NCBI GenBank assembly: GCA_030340625.1
Contig: JAOPHQ010004272.1
Coordinates: forward strand, 186,001-250,000
DNA from: Merluccius polli
Lineage: Eukaryota; Chordata; Actinopteri; Gadiformes; Merlucciidae
Length of the DNA stretch: 64,000 bases
Direction: 5' to 3'
The position numbers and the translations under genes are program-made. Position 1 is the first letter of the stretch. The number at the start of each line of letters is the position of its first letter. Below the pieces are notes generated by a model. It made no database searches and was not told the DNA's origin. It saw nothing but the letters and a program-made list of their open reading frames with translations. Positions 51,283 to 62,041 of the stretch are shown here, piece by piece.

Positions 51283-53862
51283 AGTTTTTGATTGTTCTGC
51301 AAAGTACGAAGGCACTGTCTTGAATGATCATCTTCTCACCGGACCTGACCTTACCAACGGAATGTAGATTTCGCAAGCAGCCAACTGCTGTGATGTGTGA
51401 CGTAGAAAAAATGTTCTACAGATTCCACATCAGCAAGGAGGACCGAGACTATCTGCGGTTCTTATGGTGGGAAGATGGAGACACGGAGTCTGAGCCCAAA
51501 CAGTACCGCATGAGGGTTCACCTCTTTGGAGCGGCCTCATCTCCAGGGTGCGCCAATTATGGCATGAAGTATCTTGCTAACCAAAATGAGAGAGAATACC
51601 CCTTAGCGGCAGACTTCATCAGAAAGAACTTTAATGTCGAGTCTGTGGACACAGCCATCAAGCTAGTGGAAGAGGCCCAAGCTGTGTGTGCTAAAGGACA
51701 ACTACAAATTCCACTCCAATGATCGAGTGGTTTTGGAATCAGTCTGTGAGAGTGAACGAGCCAAAGGAGTGAAGGACGTAGATCTCAGCCACGACAATCT
51801 CCCAGTTCAGACAGTACTTGGAGTGCAATAGAACGTAGAGACAGACACCTTCTCCTTCAAGGTCTCACTGGACGAGAAACCAATGACACAGCGTGGGATT
51901 CTCTCAACTGTAGACTCCGTGTACGATCCTTTTGGGTGCTTGGCCCCATTCCTCCTGTCAGGAAAGCAAGTGCTCCAGGAGATGTGCCAGAAAGGCGTTG
52001 GTTGGGATGAATTTCTTCCAGATGATTTGAAGCCAAGGTGGGAGAGCTGGGTCAATGACCTTAAGAACCTGGAAAAGATTCAGATCCCAAGATGTTACTC
52101 TCCTGAGAACTTCGGAAAGATCCTGAGAACAGTGCTGCATCACTTCTCAGATGCCAGCACTCAAGGCTACGGTCAATGCACATACATCAGACTTGCTAGC
52201 AAACAGAGTCCAGAGAATACGTGAAACAACTGAGCCACAATAGTGGCATTACGTCGACACAAGCGAGAACCCTGCCGATCATGCCTCAAGAGGCCTCAAA
52301 GTATCAGAGCTGCTCAACTCAAATTAGTTCCAGGGACCCAAGTTCCTATGGGAAAGAGAGCTCGATATCAAGCAAGGAACGTCAGAGCTGCTGGTGGGAG
52401 ACCCTGAGGTCAAGGCAGCACAGGTACTGAACACTGGCTGAAAGGCAAGACAGTTTTCTGGAGCGACTGTCGATTCTCAAAATGGACCACTGCTGTGAAC
52501 GTTGTGGCACGTATTCACCGACTGGCTGAGAGATCTAAGAAGACAGAACCGCTAAATGTAGAAGAGAGAAGGAGAGCTTCACTTACTCTTGTCAAGCTTG
52601 TGCAGCAAGAAGCTTTCAAAGAAGATACATTCATCCTGATCCAGGAATCTGGAAAGCTCTCACGCAATCACTCACTCTACCAGCTTGACCCAGAGTTCCA
52701 CGATGGCATACTTGAGTATCCTCACCTTTTGATGTGAGACATCCTATAATCCTACCGAGCAATGGTGATGTGACACGCCTCATCCTCGGTTACTGAAGGG
52801 CAAACTCTGAATGAAGTCAGAGCCAATGGTTATTGGATCATCGGAGGAAGTAAAGCAGTCGCCAGTTACATAAGGCAGTGTGTCATCTGCAGAAAAGCTA
52901 GAAGACCCACAGAACAGCAAACGATGGCAGATCTTCCAACAGATCGCATCGAGCCTTCACCGCCATTCTCATTCTGTGGAATGGATTGCTTTGGTCCCTT
53001 TCACACCAAACAGGGCTGCAAGTAACAAAAGCGATACGGTCTGCTCTTCACGTGTCTTTGCTCCAGAGCAGTACACATAGAGATACTGGAAGATATGATG
53101 ATGGATGCTTTCATTAACGCCTTAAGATATTTCATAGCCATCCGTGGAGCAGTGAGACAGATAAGATCTGATCATGGATCCAACTTGAAAGAACTGGATG
53201 AAGAAAGAGTGGCTACATTCTTGGTGGATCGACAGTGCGACTTCTGCATGAATGTTCCAGATGCAAGTCACGTTGGAGGTGTCTGGGAGAGGCAGATACG
53301 CACAGTGAGGAGTGTGTTGAGTTCAGTCCTTGCACAGAGCGCCGGTAGACTGGACAATGCCTCTCAGGACGTTCTTTTACGAGGCCATGTCTATCGTAAA
53401 CAGCCGCCCTCTGACTGTGGACAGTATGAACAATCCTGCAAGCCTAGAACCACTGACACCAAATCATCTGCTCACGATGAAATCCTCTGTCCCACTGCCC
53501 ACACCAGGCAGATTTGTCAAAGAGGATTTATACACTAGGAAAAGATGGAGGCGGGTGCAATATCTGTCAGAGCAGTTTTGGTGCAGATGGAAGAAAGAGT
53601 ATTTAGCTGGGATTATTATCAGGCAGAAGTGGCATGATCCAAGACGGAATGTGCCGTCAATGACATCATCATCGTCCAAGAAGATGCTCCTCACAATGAG
53701 TGGAAGCTTGCTAGGGTTGTGGACGTAAGCAAGGATGATGATGGGCTGGTCCGCAAAGTTACCATACAGATAGGCGAGTGGAAGCTAGGGGAAGGAGGTA
53801 AATGCCTCAGCAAGCCACTTGTTGTCGAACGCCCCATCCAAAAGTCTGATAGAAATGGACCC
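51277..53862 (+). pseudogene. BEL/Pao retrotransposon pol remnant
   Basis: Successive frames give CAKYEGTVLNDHLLTGPDLT and MCDVEKMFYRFH (RT), MRVHLFGAASSPG (RT), MTQRGILSTVDSVYDPFG and HHFSDASTQGYGQC (RT connection and RNase H-like), then CVICRKARRPTEQQ (integrase finger), GMDCFGPF (Asp 1), IRSDHGSN (Asp 2) and GVWERQIRTVRS (Glu), then LSKPLVVERPIQK (pol C-terminus). This order is that of BEL/Pao elements. Gag, protease, the RT N-terminus and both LTRs are absent, and several stops and frameshifts break the frame. It ends abruptly about 55 bp before the zinc-finger exon that follows. Confidence 0.9.
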
Positions 53863-53917
53863 GTTTCATACCTTCACTTTTGTTTCCTTAATTGTATTAT
53901 TGTTGTTTTATTTCCAG

Positions 53918-54655
53918 CCATCGCGGCAAGCTTCGCTGTCCAGTTTGCAAGAACAAGAACTTTGCGAGACTGGACAAGCACATTGAAAGCGTGCACGATG
54001 ACATCCATGTTAGTTCCTTTTTCCACTTTATTATCAACAGAATATCAATAGATGTTAATAGTGTGAATGTGTAGTGCTGTGATTCACCTTCACTATGCTT
54101 TCTTGCTATTACAGAAAACTAAGCACAAATCAATTCTGAAGATGGCCAAACAGAACGCAAAATTAAGAGCCCTAAGGAACCTGAGAAAGTCCAATCCCCA
54201 GCCAGCAATGGTCAGCACCCTGGACCTGGACAAGCTCACCTCCAGCAGGGAGGATGAAGATGGAGAGGAAGAGGAGGGCAGTGGGGTGGAGAAGTCACCA
54301 GGGTCTGCTAGCCCCAGCACCAGCACTTCCTCTGTCTCTTCTAATGCCCATCCATCTCAGCAACCATGTCAAAACTGTGTCTATCTCCAGACAAAGATTC
54401 ACCGGCTGAAGGATAAACTGCATGCTTCTGAAAGTCAGAAGACACTTCTAACTCCTTCTCAGAAGCAGCAGTCGACTCCTCTGAAGCAGCAGTGGACTCC
54501 TCAGAAGCAGCAGTCCACCCCTCAGACGCCGCAGTCGACTCCTCAGAAGCAGCAATCCACCCCTCTGACGCCGCAGTCGACTCCAGGGTCTTCAGCTCGG
54601 AAAAAGTTTGAGAGGCCAAAAACAGTGACTGACCCAAGGACTCTACCTCGATACG
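53918..54655 (+). CDS. Two exons of an unidentified C2H2-type zinc-finger protein
   Basis: Exon A (53918-54008) follows a good acceptor (TTTTATTTCCAG) and encodes HRGKLRCPVCKNKNF...LDKHIESVHDDIH, a C-x2-C-x10-H-x4-H finger. It ends at donor gttagt in phase 0. Exon B (54115-54655) starts after TTGCTATTACAG in phase 0 and encodes a basic stretch (KSILKMAKQNAKLRALRNLR), an acidic stretch (EDEDGEEEEG), a Ser-rich stretch, a CxxC segment (QPCQNCVYLQTK), then seven or so TPQKQQS-type repeats, and ends in phase 1 before gtattt. Upstream and downstream exons were not found, since transposon sequence abuts both sides. I do not recognise the family. It may be a host gene fragment or part of an unrecognised mobile element. 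Confidence 0.5.
54457..54590 (+). repeat. Coding minisatellite (CAGAAGCAGCAGTCGACTCC units)
   Basis: Variants of an 18-base unit (CAG-AAG-CAG-CAG-TCG-ACT-CCT and ACG-CCG-CAG forms) encode Thr-Pro-Gln-Lys-Gln-Gln-Ser repeats in exon B of the zinc-finger protein. All units keep the frame. Confidence 0.8.
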
Positions 54656-55167
54656 GTATTTATGTTTTTGTATTAGTCCTTTATTAGTCCCACAATGTGG
54701 AAATTTGCATTGTCACAGCAGCAAGTGGACAGTAAGGGACTGTACGATATTTAGCGGGGGGGGAGGGCCGGTCGCCAGACGATCGGGTTAAAATTGTTCT
54801 GCCTGGCCTTCCCCCCCCTGGTAATTTTTTTTTTTCCGGGGCCCTCCCCCCGGCTCAAAAAAATTCTCCTAGGCCCTCCCCGCTACGTGAATCAAATAAA
54901 ATTGGTCGGAAAATGACGTTTACAAGGTTAAAACGGCCACATAAGCACACATACACACACACGGGTACACACGCAGCAAGAGCAGGGGTTTATGCCACGC
55001 TGTGCCTTGAACTTGAGAATGGGGACAAGCATGCTTTTATCAATGTTACGAGACTCCCCCAATAATTTCACAACTTGGCTGATGACATTGTACCTTATAG
55101 GACAAAACACAAACTACTGTGACTAAGAGCGACTAATGATCACCCTGCGATTCTTGGTCTATGTGGT

Positions 55168-55776
55168 CAGTGGCGTCAGTTTGGTTTTAGAAGTGGTGGG
55201 GACAATAACCATAAGCTTGAGTGTGGTTTGAAAAGTGCTGGGGACCCTTATGTAAGCTATTCATCCATTCAACGCTGCATTACAATATGCTCTACATTCG
55301 GGGGGGGGGGGGGAATAAAAAAAAAAAAAAGGTGCCGGATCCACCGTTGGAGGTGCCGGAACATATTCCGGCATGTTCCGGCCCAAATTAAGCCCTGGAT
55401 ACTGACGCAAAGGTACCCTCCCGCGTCTGTGTGAAACGATCTGGGTTCTCATAAACCCGTTCGCGGTGGTAAGAGATGAGCAGAGTCTACAGCGTCCGCT
55501 CGCAGAGCAGAGTCTACAGCGTCCGCAGTCTACTGTGAAACAATTCACTCCAAAAAGGGTTATGGTTATGGTTAGGGTTAGCGTAATCTATCACCGTGAC
55601 GGGGTTATTATTGGAGTGAATAGCGGACGCTGTAGTTGGGATGAGAATGGGCTGCGGTTGAGTATGTGGGGATTTTTTCGGTCGCAATTGGGTTTCACAT
55701 TTTTAAAAGTGGTGGGGACAAAATTCAAATTATAAATAGTGGTGGGGACATGTCCCCCCCGTAATCGACGCCTATG
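55168..55776. mobile_element. Middle element of the nest, hAT-type, 8-bp target duplication
   Basis: TATGTGGT (55160-55167) and TATGTGAT (55777-55784) flank it, 7 of 8 identical. The ends are CAGTGGCGTCAGTTTGG and, reversed, CATAGGCGTCGATTACGG. AGTGGTGGGGAC motifs lie just inside both ends. Duplication length suggests hAT. Confidence 0.7.
55400..55650. mobile_element. Innermost element, second copy of the telomere-like inverted-repeat element
   Basis: The sequence is the reverse complement of about 50610-50990. It shares GACGCAAAGGTACCCTCCCG, TGTGTGAAACGATCTGGG, two GAGTCTACAGCGTCCGC copies, GAAACAATTCACTCCAAAAA and GTTGGGATGAGAA. Only about four telomere-like hexamers remain (about 55557-55581, GGGTTA/TGGTTA). 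The outer inverted repeats are incomplete. Confidence 0.7.
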
Positions 55777-56020
55777 TATGTGATGCAGTACTTTGGCAAA
55801 GGAGACGTTCACTTCCTTACAGGCTATCCTATCTTTCATTTAAACATCGAACTCGGCATGAGTCATGACGATTGCCCCCCCATAAAATAATTTTCCTCGG
55901 CCCTCCCCCCAGGCCAAAAATATTCTCCTGGGCCCTCCCCTAAGGCTTAAAAAAATTATCCTAGGCCCTCCCCCCCTGACGACCGGCCCTCCCCCCCCGG
56001 TAAATATCGTACAGTCCCTA

Positions 56021-57191
56021 AATAGAATATAAGGGCAGCAATAAGAAAAAGAATGAAGAAGCTTTTTGGTGTCTGGTCTATTTTTGACACGTTTCGTAAC
56101 TGCTCTCAGCAGAAAATGACCGGAAATCAAACCAAAAACGATTGATAAACATTATTAACATTGTTTTATAATGCAAGTTGATCCATATTCAAGTTATTTC
56201 ACAACAGTAAGCTGTACAGTAAACTACATTAATATACTATTATAATACATTTCTACGTTTATTACGTTTTATTTTTATTACCAAGTAAAACAAAACTGCA
56301 AGATAGGCTTCAAGCAGTAAAAGGAAGATGATGCCTGTGTGTGCCCCAATCACAAGATTTCATGGCGATTCTAGACTGTAGTTCTCCCTGTCAACCAAAA
56401 TACCTGCTCCAAGTTGCTGGAAAGTGGTGCACAATGTGCAAGGTGAAGCGTGCAAAAGCAGTAAGTGAGCAGTGCATAAGCCGGCCCCTTGCTTTACATT
56501 GGTTGATGACCGGTGACGTCTGAGCTAAGCATGTGACTTGACAATGCTTCCGTGAGAGATTCGGGACAACAATGTATCTCTCATCAATCTACACTGAATG
56601 TAGTGTACACCACCTCCAGAGGTGGTTTTGAAAATGGTTGTCTACATCTCTCATGCAGCCATCTGTCTAGACGGAGAAAACATCTCTTTGTGATCTCACA
56701 ACCGCTATCAACTTGTGATTTGAGGTTTTAAAACCTAAAAAAAAGCACTGAAAGCACTGAATGTGTTGTCCTACTGCTCTCTCTGCCTTTTTGTAGCATT
56801 GGGTAGCATCAACACATTCCTTTCAAAACATGAATTGAAAACTAACTCTATAGTCTTAAGTAGTCTATAGTCTTAAGACTATATCTCATAAAGCCTTAGA
56901 GAACTTGTGAGGACCCATACGTAACTCAGAGTTGACAGTTTGGCAAACAAACACTGTTTTGTTCCAACTCTGTCATTAACACACCATTATTACAAGGACT
57001 TGCATGCATAAGTGTGCAAGGGGGAAATCCTATTTAAGTCGTCTTTTGTTTATTTGTTTGTTTGGATGTGTGCGAGTGTGTGTGGGGGGTTGCTGTAATG
57101 TGCTTGTTATGAGTATGTTTATTGTGTAATGTTTACATTTGATCTGTGTGTTGGTATGTTTGTGGTGGCTAGGGGTGCATATAAGGACATG

Positions 57192-57225
<34 letters not shown>

Positions 57226-57421
57226 GTTTAAGGGATTTTATGTACCTTTCCAATTGATCCTTCAGTGTTTTGGTTTGGCCTTGTGGATAACTGACAAGCA
57301 AGTTTTTCTTTGATTCTCATAAAAAGGGATTTAAAAAAGAGACATAACAACAAGGATTAAGTATTAGAATGGGGGGGGGGGGGGGGGTTCTGTAAGCCTC
57401 GTGAGACCATCCAGATATTAA
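56021..57421. other. Intergenic, no gene seen
   Basis: AT-rich sequence with a CA array (57193-57222), a G run (57372-57387), short open frames without recognisable content, and no clear element ends. Confidence 0.6.
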
Positions 57422-58322
57422 AGGTGCGCTATGCAACTCGGTTATTCCTCCGCTGTTTCTGGGTTTTCGCCGGAATTGGGCTCGCATTTCTCACTATAGA
57501 GCTCCCCCTGCAGCTTCGGAATAGGCCTACAACACTGTCGTAAAAACTCATTGACAACGCCCCCCACCCCCCACTTTGATAAATAAATAGTAATACACAA
57601 CGAGAACCTGGATTCGGACCGCAAACAAACATGTGTGGTAGCAAGTCACTGCTAGGATAAACCCTCACTAGCTAGCAAGCTAGCCATGAAGCAACCAAGC
57701 TAAACACATACAGGGCTCACAATAAAACGGTCGAGCAAAACACATTGTTCAACAGACTCTCAAACCACATTACAAAAACGAAGTTCACCCAAGGGTAGGC
57801 TACTTACAATTTCAGCAGCAAGACAGCCAAGTCGGCGTCCGTTTTGCATTCTTCCGAGTCTCTCAGTTGACGCCATTCCGCATAAGCTCGCCCTATGTTC
57901 ACTCGTGTCTGGTTTCTTTGTTTATCATAATCCTTTCTCTTATTCTTCGATTCCTCCGACCTTCCCCTCTTGGGTCTTGATGGATCCATAGTGGATTTGT
58001 CGATTGATCCAGAATTGCCTTGCAACTGACTCTTTATATTCAGCCGGACCCATGTTTGGCACCCCCGCCCAGGTCTACCGTAAAGCAGTGAAACTACAAT
58101 CTGACTACATTTTCGAGGCGCGATTGGATACTTCCGCTGAGTCACATCCGTAAGTGGCCGGGACGGCCACATGAAGTTGCATGTTCTGTTTTTCCGCGGG
58201 GAACCAACAGGGGGAGATGAAACACCCACCAAACAACCCAGAAAGTGTTGTAGAACGATCAGAACGACTCTCAACCTGCATGGTTAAGGTTATTTTTGAT
58301 AAACGAGTTGCATAGTGCTTCT
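57422..58322 (-). mobile_element. DNA transposon with TTAA target site, about 0.9 kb
   Basis: TTAA (57418-57421) and TTAA (58323-58326) flank it. The terminal repeats are AGGTGCGCTATGCAACTCGG on the left and, reversed, AGAAGCACTATGCAACTCGT on the right. TTAA duplications are made by piggyBac and Kolobok transposons. The ends here do not look like piggyBac, so Kolobok-like is the better guess. It contains one exon-like frame on the minus strand and no catalytic domain. Confidence 0.7.
57808..57989 (-). CDS. First-exon fragment of a transposon-borne basic protein
   Basis: From ATG at 57989 the frame encodes MDPSRPKRGRSEESK, then a Lys/Arg-rich stretch, then TRVNIGRAYAEWRQL and CKTDADLAVLLLK, and runs into a consensus donor, gtaagt, at 57807-57802. 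The RVNIG...W...L pattern resembles N-terminal exons I associate with fish DNA transposon proteins (from memory). No downstream exon is found inside the element, so this is a non-autonomous remnant that kept its first exon. Confidence 0.5.
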
Positions 58323-58717
58323 TTAACGTTTGCCTTTCGCAATGAATATCAGTCTGGCCTTGGCTGGGCAGTAATTGAGTTCCAAATATTGCCGTGGCCT
58401 TACGTTGCTCAAAAACATCAGCCAATCAGAGTGACACTCTTGCTCTCATCGCTCTTGCCGAATCAGGTTAAAAGTAAAGCAAAAACATATTCAGGGCCCT
58501 ATTTTGCACTCAGCGCAATTGACTTTGTGCACTGGCGCTTGCGCAATTCCTATTTTGCACCCGACGCACATTGGAATTTTCCCTCGCAAGGCGCAAGTCC
58601 TTCACTTGGGGAATGAACTTGCGTGTACTAGCGTACACAGTTACCCAAAATATTCAGGCTAATAGTAATGATGGATCAAATTAACCTGTTTGACCAATAG
58701 TCGCAAGACACATAGAT

Positions 58718-58873
58718 AAGGACACCAGGATGACACCTTTTATTATGACAGCAACAGCGCTTGAAATGTTTTATAATCGAAAACACACAGAAACACGACG
58801 CGGTGTAACTGAAAGAACATTCGGCATACTGAAAATGCGCTTCAGCTTATTTGACAGAAGAGCTGCATCATCT
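58718..58873 (+). pseudogene. Harbinger transposase C-terminal fragment
   Basis: MTPFIMTATALEMFYNR followed by RRGVTERTFGILKMRFSLF matches the region around the catalytic Glu of Harbinger transposases (pattern ERTFG-LK-RF). The fragment is cut by the inserted element at 58871-58878. Upstream catalytic Asp residues are missing. Confidence 0.75.
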
Positions 58874-58878
58874 GTAAG

Positions 58879-59088
58879 CAGTGCTTGAAGTGGGCCGCAG
58901 TACCGGCACTTCTACATTTTACCCTTTAGCGTACCGGCACTTTTTCTTGAGTACCGGCACTTGTCACAGGCTGCCCCCCCACCCCCTCGTCGGTCGTAGG
59001 TCCGGGGTGGGTTATGATCGCCCCCCCCCCCCCCCCCCCCCCCGTCGTACGCAGTACCGGCACTTATTTTTGTCCACTTCAAGCACTG
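58879..59088. mobile_element. Small hAT-like insert, 210 bp
   Basis: TCTGTAAG (58871-58878) and TCTATAAG (59089-59096) match at 7 of 8 bases. The ends are CAGTGCTTGAAGTGG and its exact reverse complement (CCACTTCAAGCACTG). The interior has several AGTACCGGCACTT copies and a C run (about 59022-59043). It interrupts the Harbinger transposase fragment. Confidence 0.8.
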
Positions 59089-59679
59089 TCTATAAGCGTA
59101 ATTAATCGTAAGTAATCTCGGTCTAATGTTAGACCACATTGTAAATATATCACCATGCATTCATAACCTCGTGATTCAGTGAGAGTGAGGCCAAAACATC
59201 GGAAAGTATGTCTTTGTGACATTTCTTTATTTACATTTTGTCAACGGAAAATGAAAAGCTGAAAAGATTTTAAAAGCTTTAAGATTTAAAAAGATTTAAA
59301 GATTTTAAAAGCTTTAAGATTTAAAAAGATTTAAACAGAATAACTAATTATTTTTCCCTCTGATGGGCATGCGCGCACTACGGCGGGATTGGACACGTCT
59401 GGGTCCAGTAGTGGCGATGCGCGATGTGCTCGCCATGGAACAAGCGCACCTGCTTTTAAAGGGAATGTGAGCCGACGCTCTGATTGGTTTATTGCACGTT
59501 ACGCCCAAACCACACCTATGACTAATGTAGCTACTTCAGACCAACCCATTTTAGATTTGCGCTGGGCGCAAGAGTCATTTATCCCGCCGGCATAATAGCA
59601 ACAGCGCCCAAGATCCGCCCACATAGCTACTTGCGCTTTGCGTTTCATACTTGCGTTTCAGACCGGCAAAATAGGGCCC

Positions 59680-60131
59680 TCAATCTCATCTGAGAAAAGC
59701 CTCCATGCAGATTTTTGTTAATGTTTTAATGTTAATGTTTACTCGTTATTCAGTTTATTTTGGATGAAAACAGTTTTGATTGCTCTGTAGATTGCTACAC
59801 TTTCCTTGGGCGCCGCCATTATTGTTTTTAATTCGGTAGACTGCAGCGCTCCTTGTTTGTCACGAACTTCCTCCCCCGAACACTGATTGGTCCTATTTTT
59901 ATTGGAAAAGGCTTTCGAGGCCAGACTGATCTGCAGTATACCTGTCAACCCTCCCATTTTTCCCGGGATTCTCCTGTATTTTACCCTTCTCTCCCACTGT
60001 CCTCCCGTTTAAATATTTCTCCCAAAGGTTTACAAAAACAAACCATTTAATAACCACCTAATTGTAGTCACTTATGTAATGTACAAACTAGTTAACCCAA
60101 TCCTTGTTGCACTGATATTTTAAAGCAAGTG
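59680..60131. other. Intergenic; probable dispersed repeat 59935-60030
   Basis: No gene. CCTGTCAACCCTCCCATTTT followed by TCTCCCACTGTCCTCCCG looks like an abundant fish repeat, from memory. Element ends not defined. Confidence 0.4.
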
Positions 60132-60464
60132 TGTAGCAATCCTTCTTGCCACACGCCATATAAGTGGCTTTTGCTGGGGCCCTCCGGTGCAGGTAGATGT
60201 TGAAGTATATCCATTTATTGGAGATGGTAAGATGGTACAAGCCGAGCAGGTGTGACACTCTCGAAAGTGGCTGTCTCATGAGTGTGTGGTGATAGCTGGG
60301 CTGCATTCCAATAGTGGGTTGAGTTTCCCTCGCTCACGCACCCTCAGCCCTTGGTAATACGTCACACGGAGGCCACTTGGAGAGCCGAGGAGAAGTGGGC
60401 GGGGGAGGAGGAAAAGGGATAAATGAAACGCACTTGCCCTCGCCCGGTAACAGCCTCGACAATC

Positions 60465-60588
60465 ATGGATCGGCCACACATTGTTGGAGTAGCGCTCTAT
60501 TGCCTATTCCAAATAACGCGTAATATACGGAGACTCATATCTTTGAGACGAAGACGTCTTCTGCGCTTGATAGCAATACCAGCACCTG
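60465..60588 (+). CDS. Candidate first exon of the Harbinger transposase
   Basis: ATG at 60465 opens MDRPHIVGVALYCLFQ then a very basic stretch (RRLISLRRRRLLRLI), and meets a donor (gtaatt) at 60589. It ends in phase 1, whereas the next exon is read in phase 0 from its acceptor. So either a further small exon or an indel intervenes. Confidence 0.4.
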
Positions 60589-60927
60589 GTAATTTCAGAA
60601 TTATTAGTTTTGTTTTATTCAGACAATTAATTAATTTATTGTTTTACCTTATTTGTAGAAAGTTTGGTTGTTTAAACACATTTAACCTACTTTCAGTTTA
60701 GTTGACATTCATTTTAGATTGTTATTTCTGATAGTTATTAGGCCTGTTACCACCACCATCTTTGTCCTCATCATTGTCTTTAAATGGCCTTTATTGTTCA
60801 AGATTGTGGTTCAGAAAACTATACAAACACAACACTTAAAGTCATGTAGGATAGATGTTACAGGGAACAGTAGTCTATAAGGATTTATAGTGGTTGCTTC
60901 AATTTCAAATGAGAAAAAAAGCATGTA

Positions 60928-61899
60928 GTGTGTGCATTCTTTATGCATTCTTATGTGATGCTCACAGTTTTGATTTTATTCTTCCAGACACCCTCTGTTC
61001 GTTATGCCATGATCAACACAGCACTACACTTGATGACGATATATCTGGATCCCCAGGAGGATCCAAAGAGGGATTTCCATTTGTCCCATGATGCCATCAA
61101 CATGCTGATGGCATTACTCGACATTAAAAAAAGTCATGGCTGGGAACCTGACTTGGAAGTGCTTTTATTCCTGTACTGGCTGGCTCATGGGGCCTCCTAC
61201 AGTGTTGTTTCCCGGGCATTTGGTGCCCCCAAAACGAGTGTTTTCCGTGCTGTCCATAAAGTGGCAGGCAAAATAGTGGAGAAGAGGAGCCACTGCATCA
61301 CCCTTCCCAAACCTCATGAGCTGGAGGCAACAGGTGCGGGGTTTGATGCCCTGGCTCAAAATGAGGCATTTGAAACATGTGTGGGTGCCATTGATGGCTG
61401 CCACATTAGAATAAAGGCACCTGCAGGTCCTGCCTCCATCGATTACACCAAGCGCAAGCTCTTTCACTCCATCCAGCTCCAAGCGGTGTGTGACAGTGGA
61501 GGCAGGTTTTTGGACACATTTACAGGTTATCCTGGGTCGGTCCATGACACACGTGTGCTAAAGAACAGTCCCCTCTACATAAATCAACTCTACCCCCCGG
61601 CAGGCTGTTTCATTGTAGTGGATGGCGGATACCCCTGCAGTGAGCAGCCAATTTGTCTCATGACGCCCTATAGAGAGCCACTGCAGTCCAGGGTCCAGGA
61701 GCGCTACAATGCCTGTCACTCCAGGGCCCGATCCATCATAGAACGATCTTTTGGGATGATGAAGACTCGGTGGCGCAGCATCTTTTTCAAGGCCCTGGAA
61801 GTTGACACCAATTTTGTGCCATCTGTCATCACCTGTTGTCTGCCTTTTCTCATTCTAATTTTCCCCTCTTTGCGAATTGTATACGGAATCGTCTCGTAG
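60928..61899 (+). CDS. PIF-Harbinger DDE transposase (main exon)
   Basis: The open frame runs from 60928, but the real exon probably begins at 60988, after the acceptor TTCTTCCAG, with TPSVRYAMINTALHL. Catalytic residues are visible: Asp in GAIDGCHI (61393-61395), Asp in GSVHDTRVL (61546-61548) and Glu in IIERSFGMMKTRW (61741-61743). A helix-turn-helix-like region (VVSRAFGAPKTSVFRAVHK) precedes them. No stop or frameshift interrupts the catalytic core. After DTNFVPSVITCC the expected C-terminal part is replaced by an unrelated hydrophobic stretch (LPFLILIFPSLRIV), suggesting a deletion near 61850. Activity is therefore doubtful, although the core is intact. Confidence 0.9.
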   Translation: MCAFFMHSYVMLTVLILFFQTPSVRYAMINTALHLMTIYLDPQEDPKRDFHLSHDAINMLMALLDIKKSHGWEPDLEVLLFLYWLAHGASYSVVSRAFGAPKTSVFRAVHKVAGKIVEKRSHCITLPKPHELEATGAGFDALAQNEAFETCVGAIDGCHIRIKAPAGPASIDYTKRKLFHSIQLQAVCDSGGRFLDTFTGYPGSVHDTRVLKNSPLYINQLYPPAGCFIVVDGGYPCSEQPICLMTPYREPLQSRVQERYNACHSRARSIIERSFGMMKTRWRSIFFKALEVDTNFVPSVITCCLPFLILIFPSLRIVYGIVS

Positions 61900-62041
61900 A
61901 CTATTAAGAAAGTAAAGACGCACTTTTTACAAAGTCAAAAGTTTGCGGAATCTCAGGCCAACCTGACGTCAAAAGTTGGCATCCCTGAATAAGTAACAGA
62001 AATACATTCATATGCAATGACACAGTAGGTTACAAACTCAC

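Larger units (their letters stand above)
54735..56020. mobile_element. Outer element of a three-level transposon nest
   Basis: The left end AAGGGACTGTACGATATTTA and the right end (reversed TAGGGACTGTACGATATTTA) are inverted repeats. The similarity continues through GGGGGGAGGGCCGGTCG, and GGCCCTCCCC motifs repeat near both ends. The target duplication is unclear. Two further elements lie inside. Confidence 0.7.
58494..59679 (+). mobile_element. PIF-Harbinger element, split by a hAT-like insert
   Basis: TCA (58491-58493) and TCA (59680-59682) flank ends that read GGGCCCTATTTTGC and its exact reverse complement. GCGCAA-rich subterminal repeats are present on both sides. A transposase fragment survives inside. 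Without the insert the element is about 970 bp, so most of the transposase has been lost. Confidence 0.75.
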
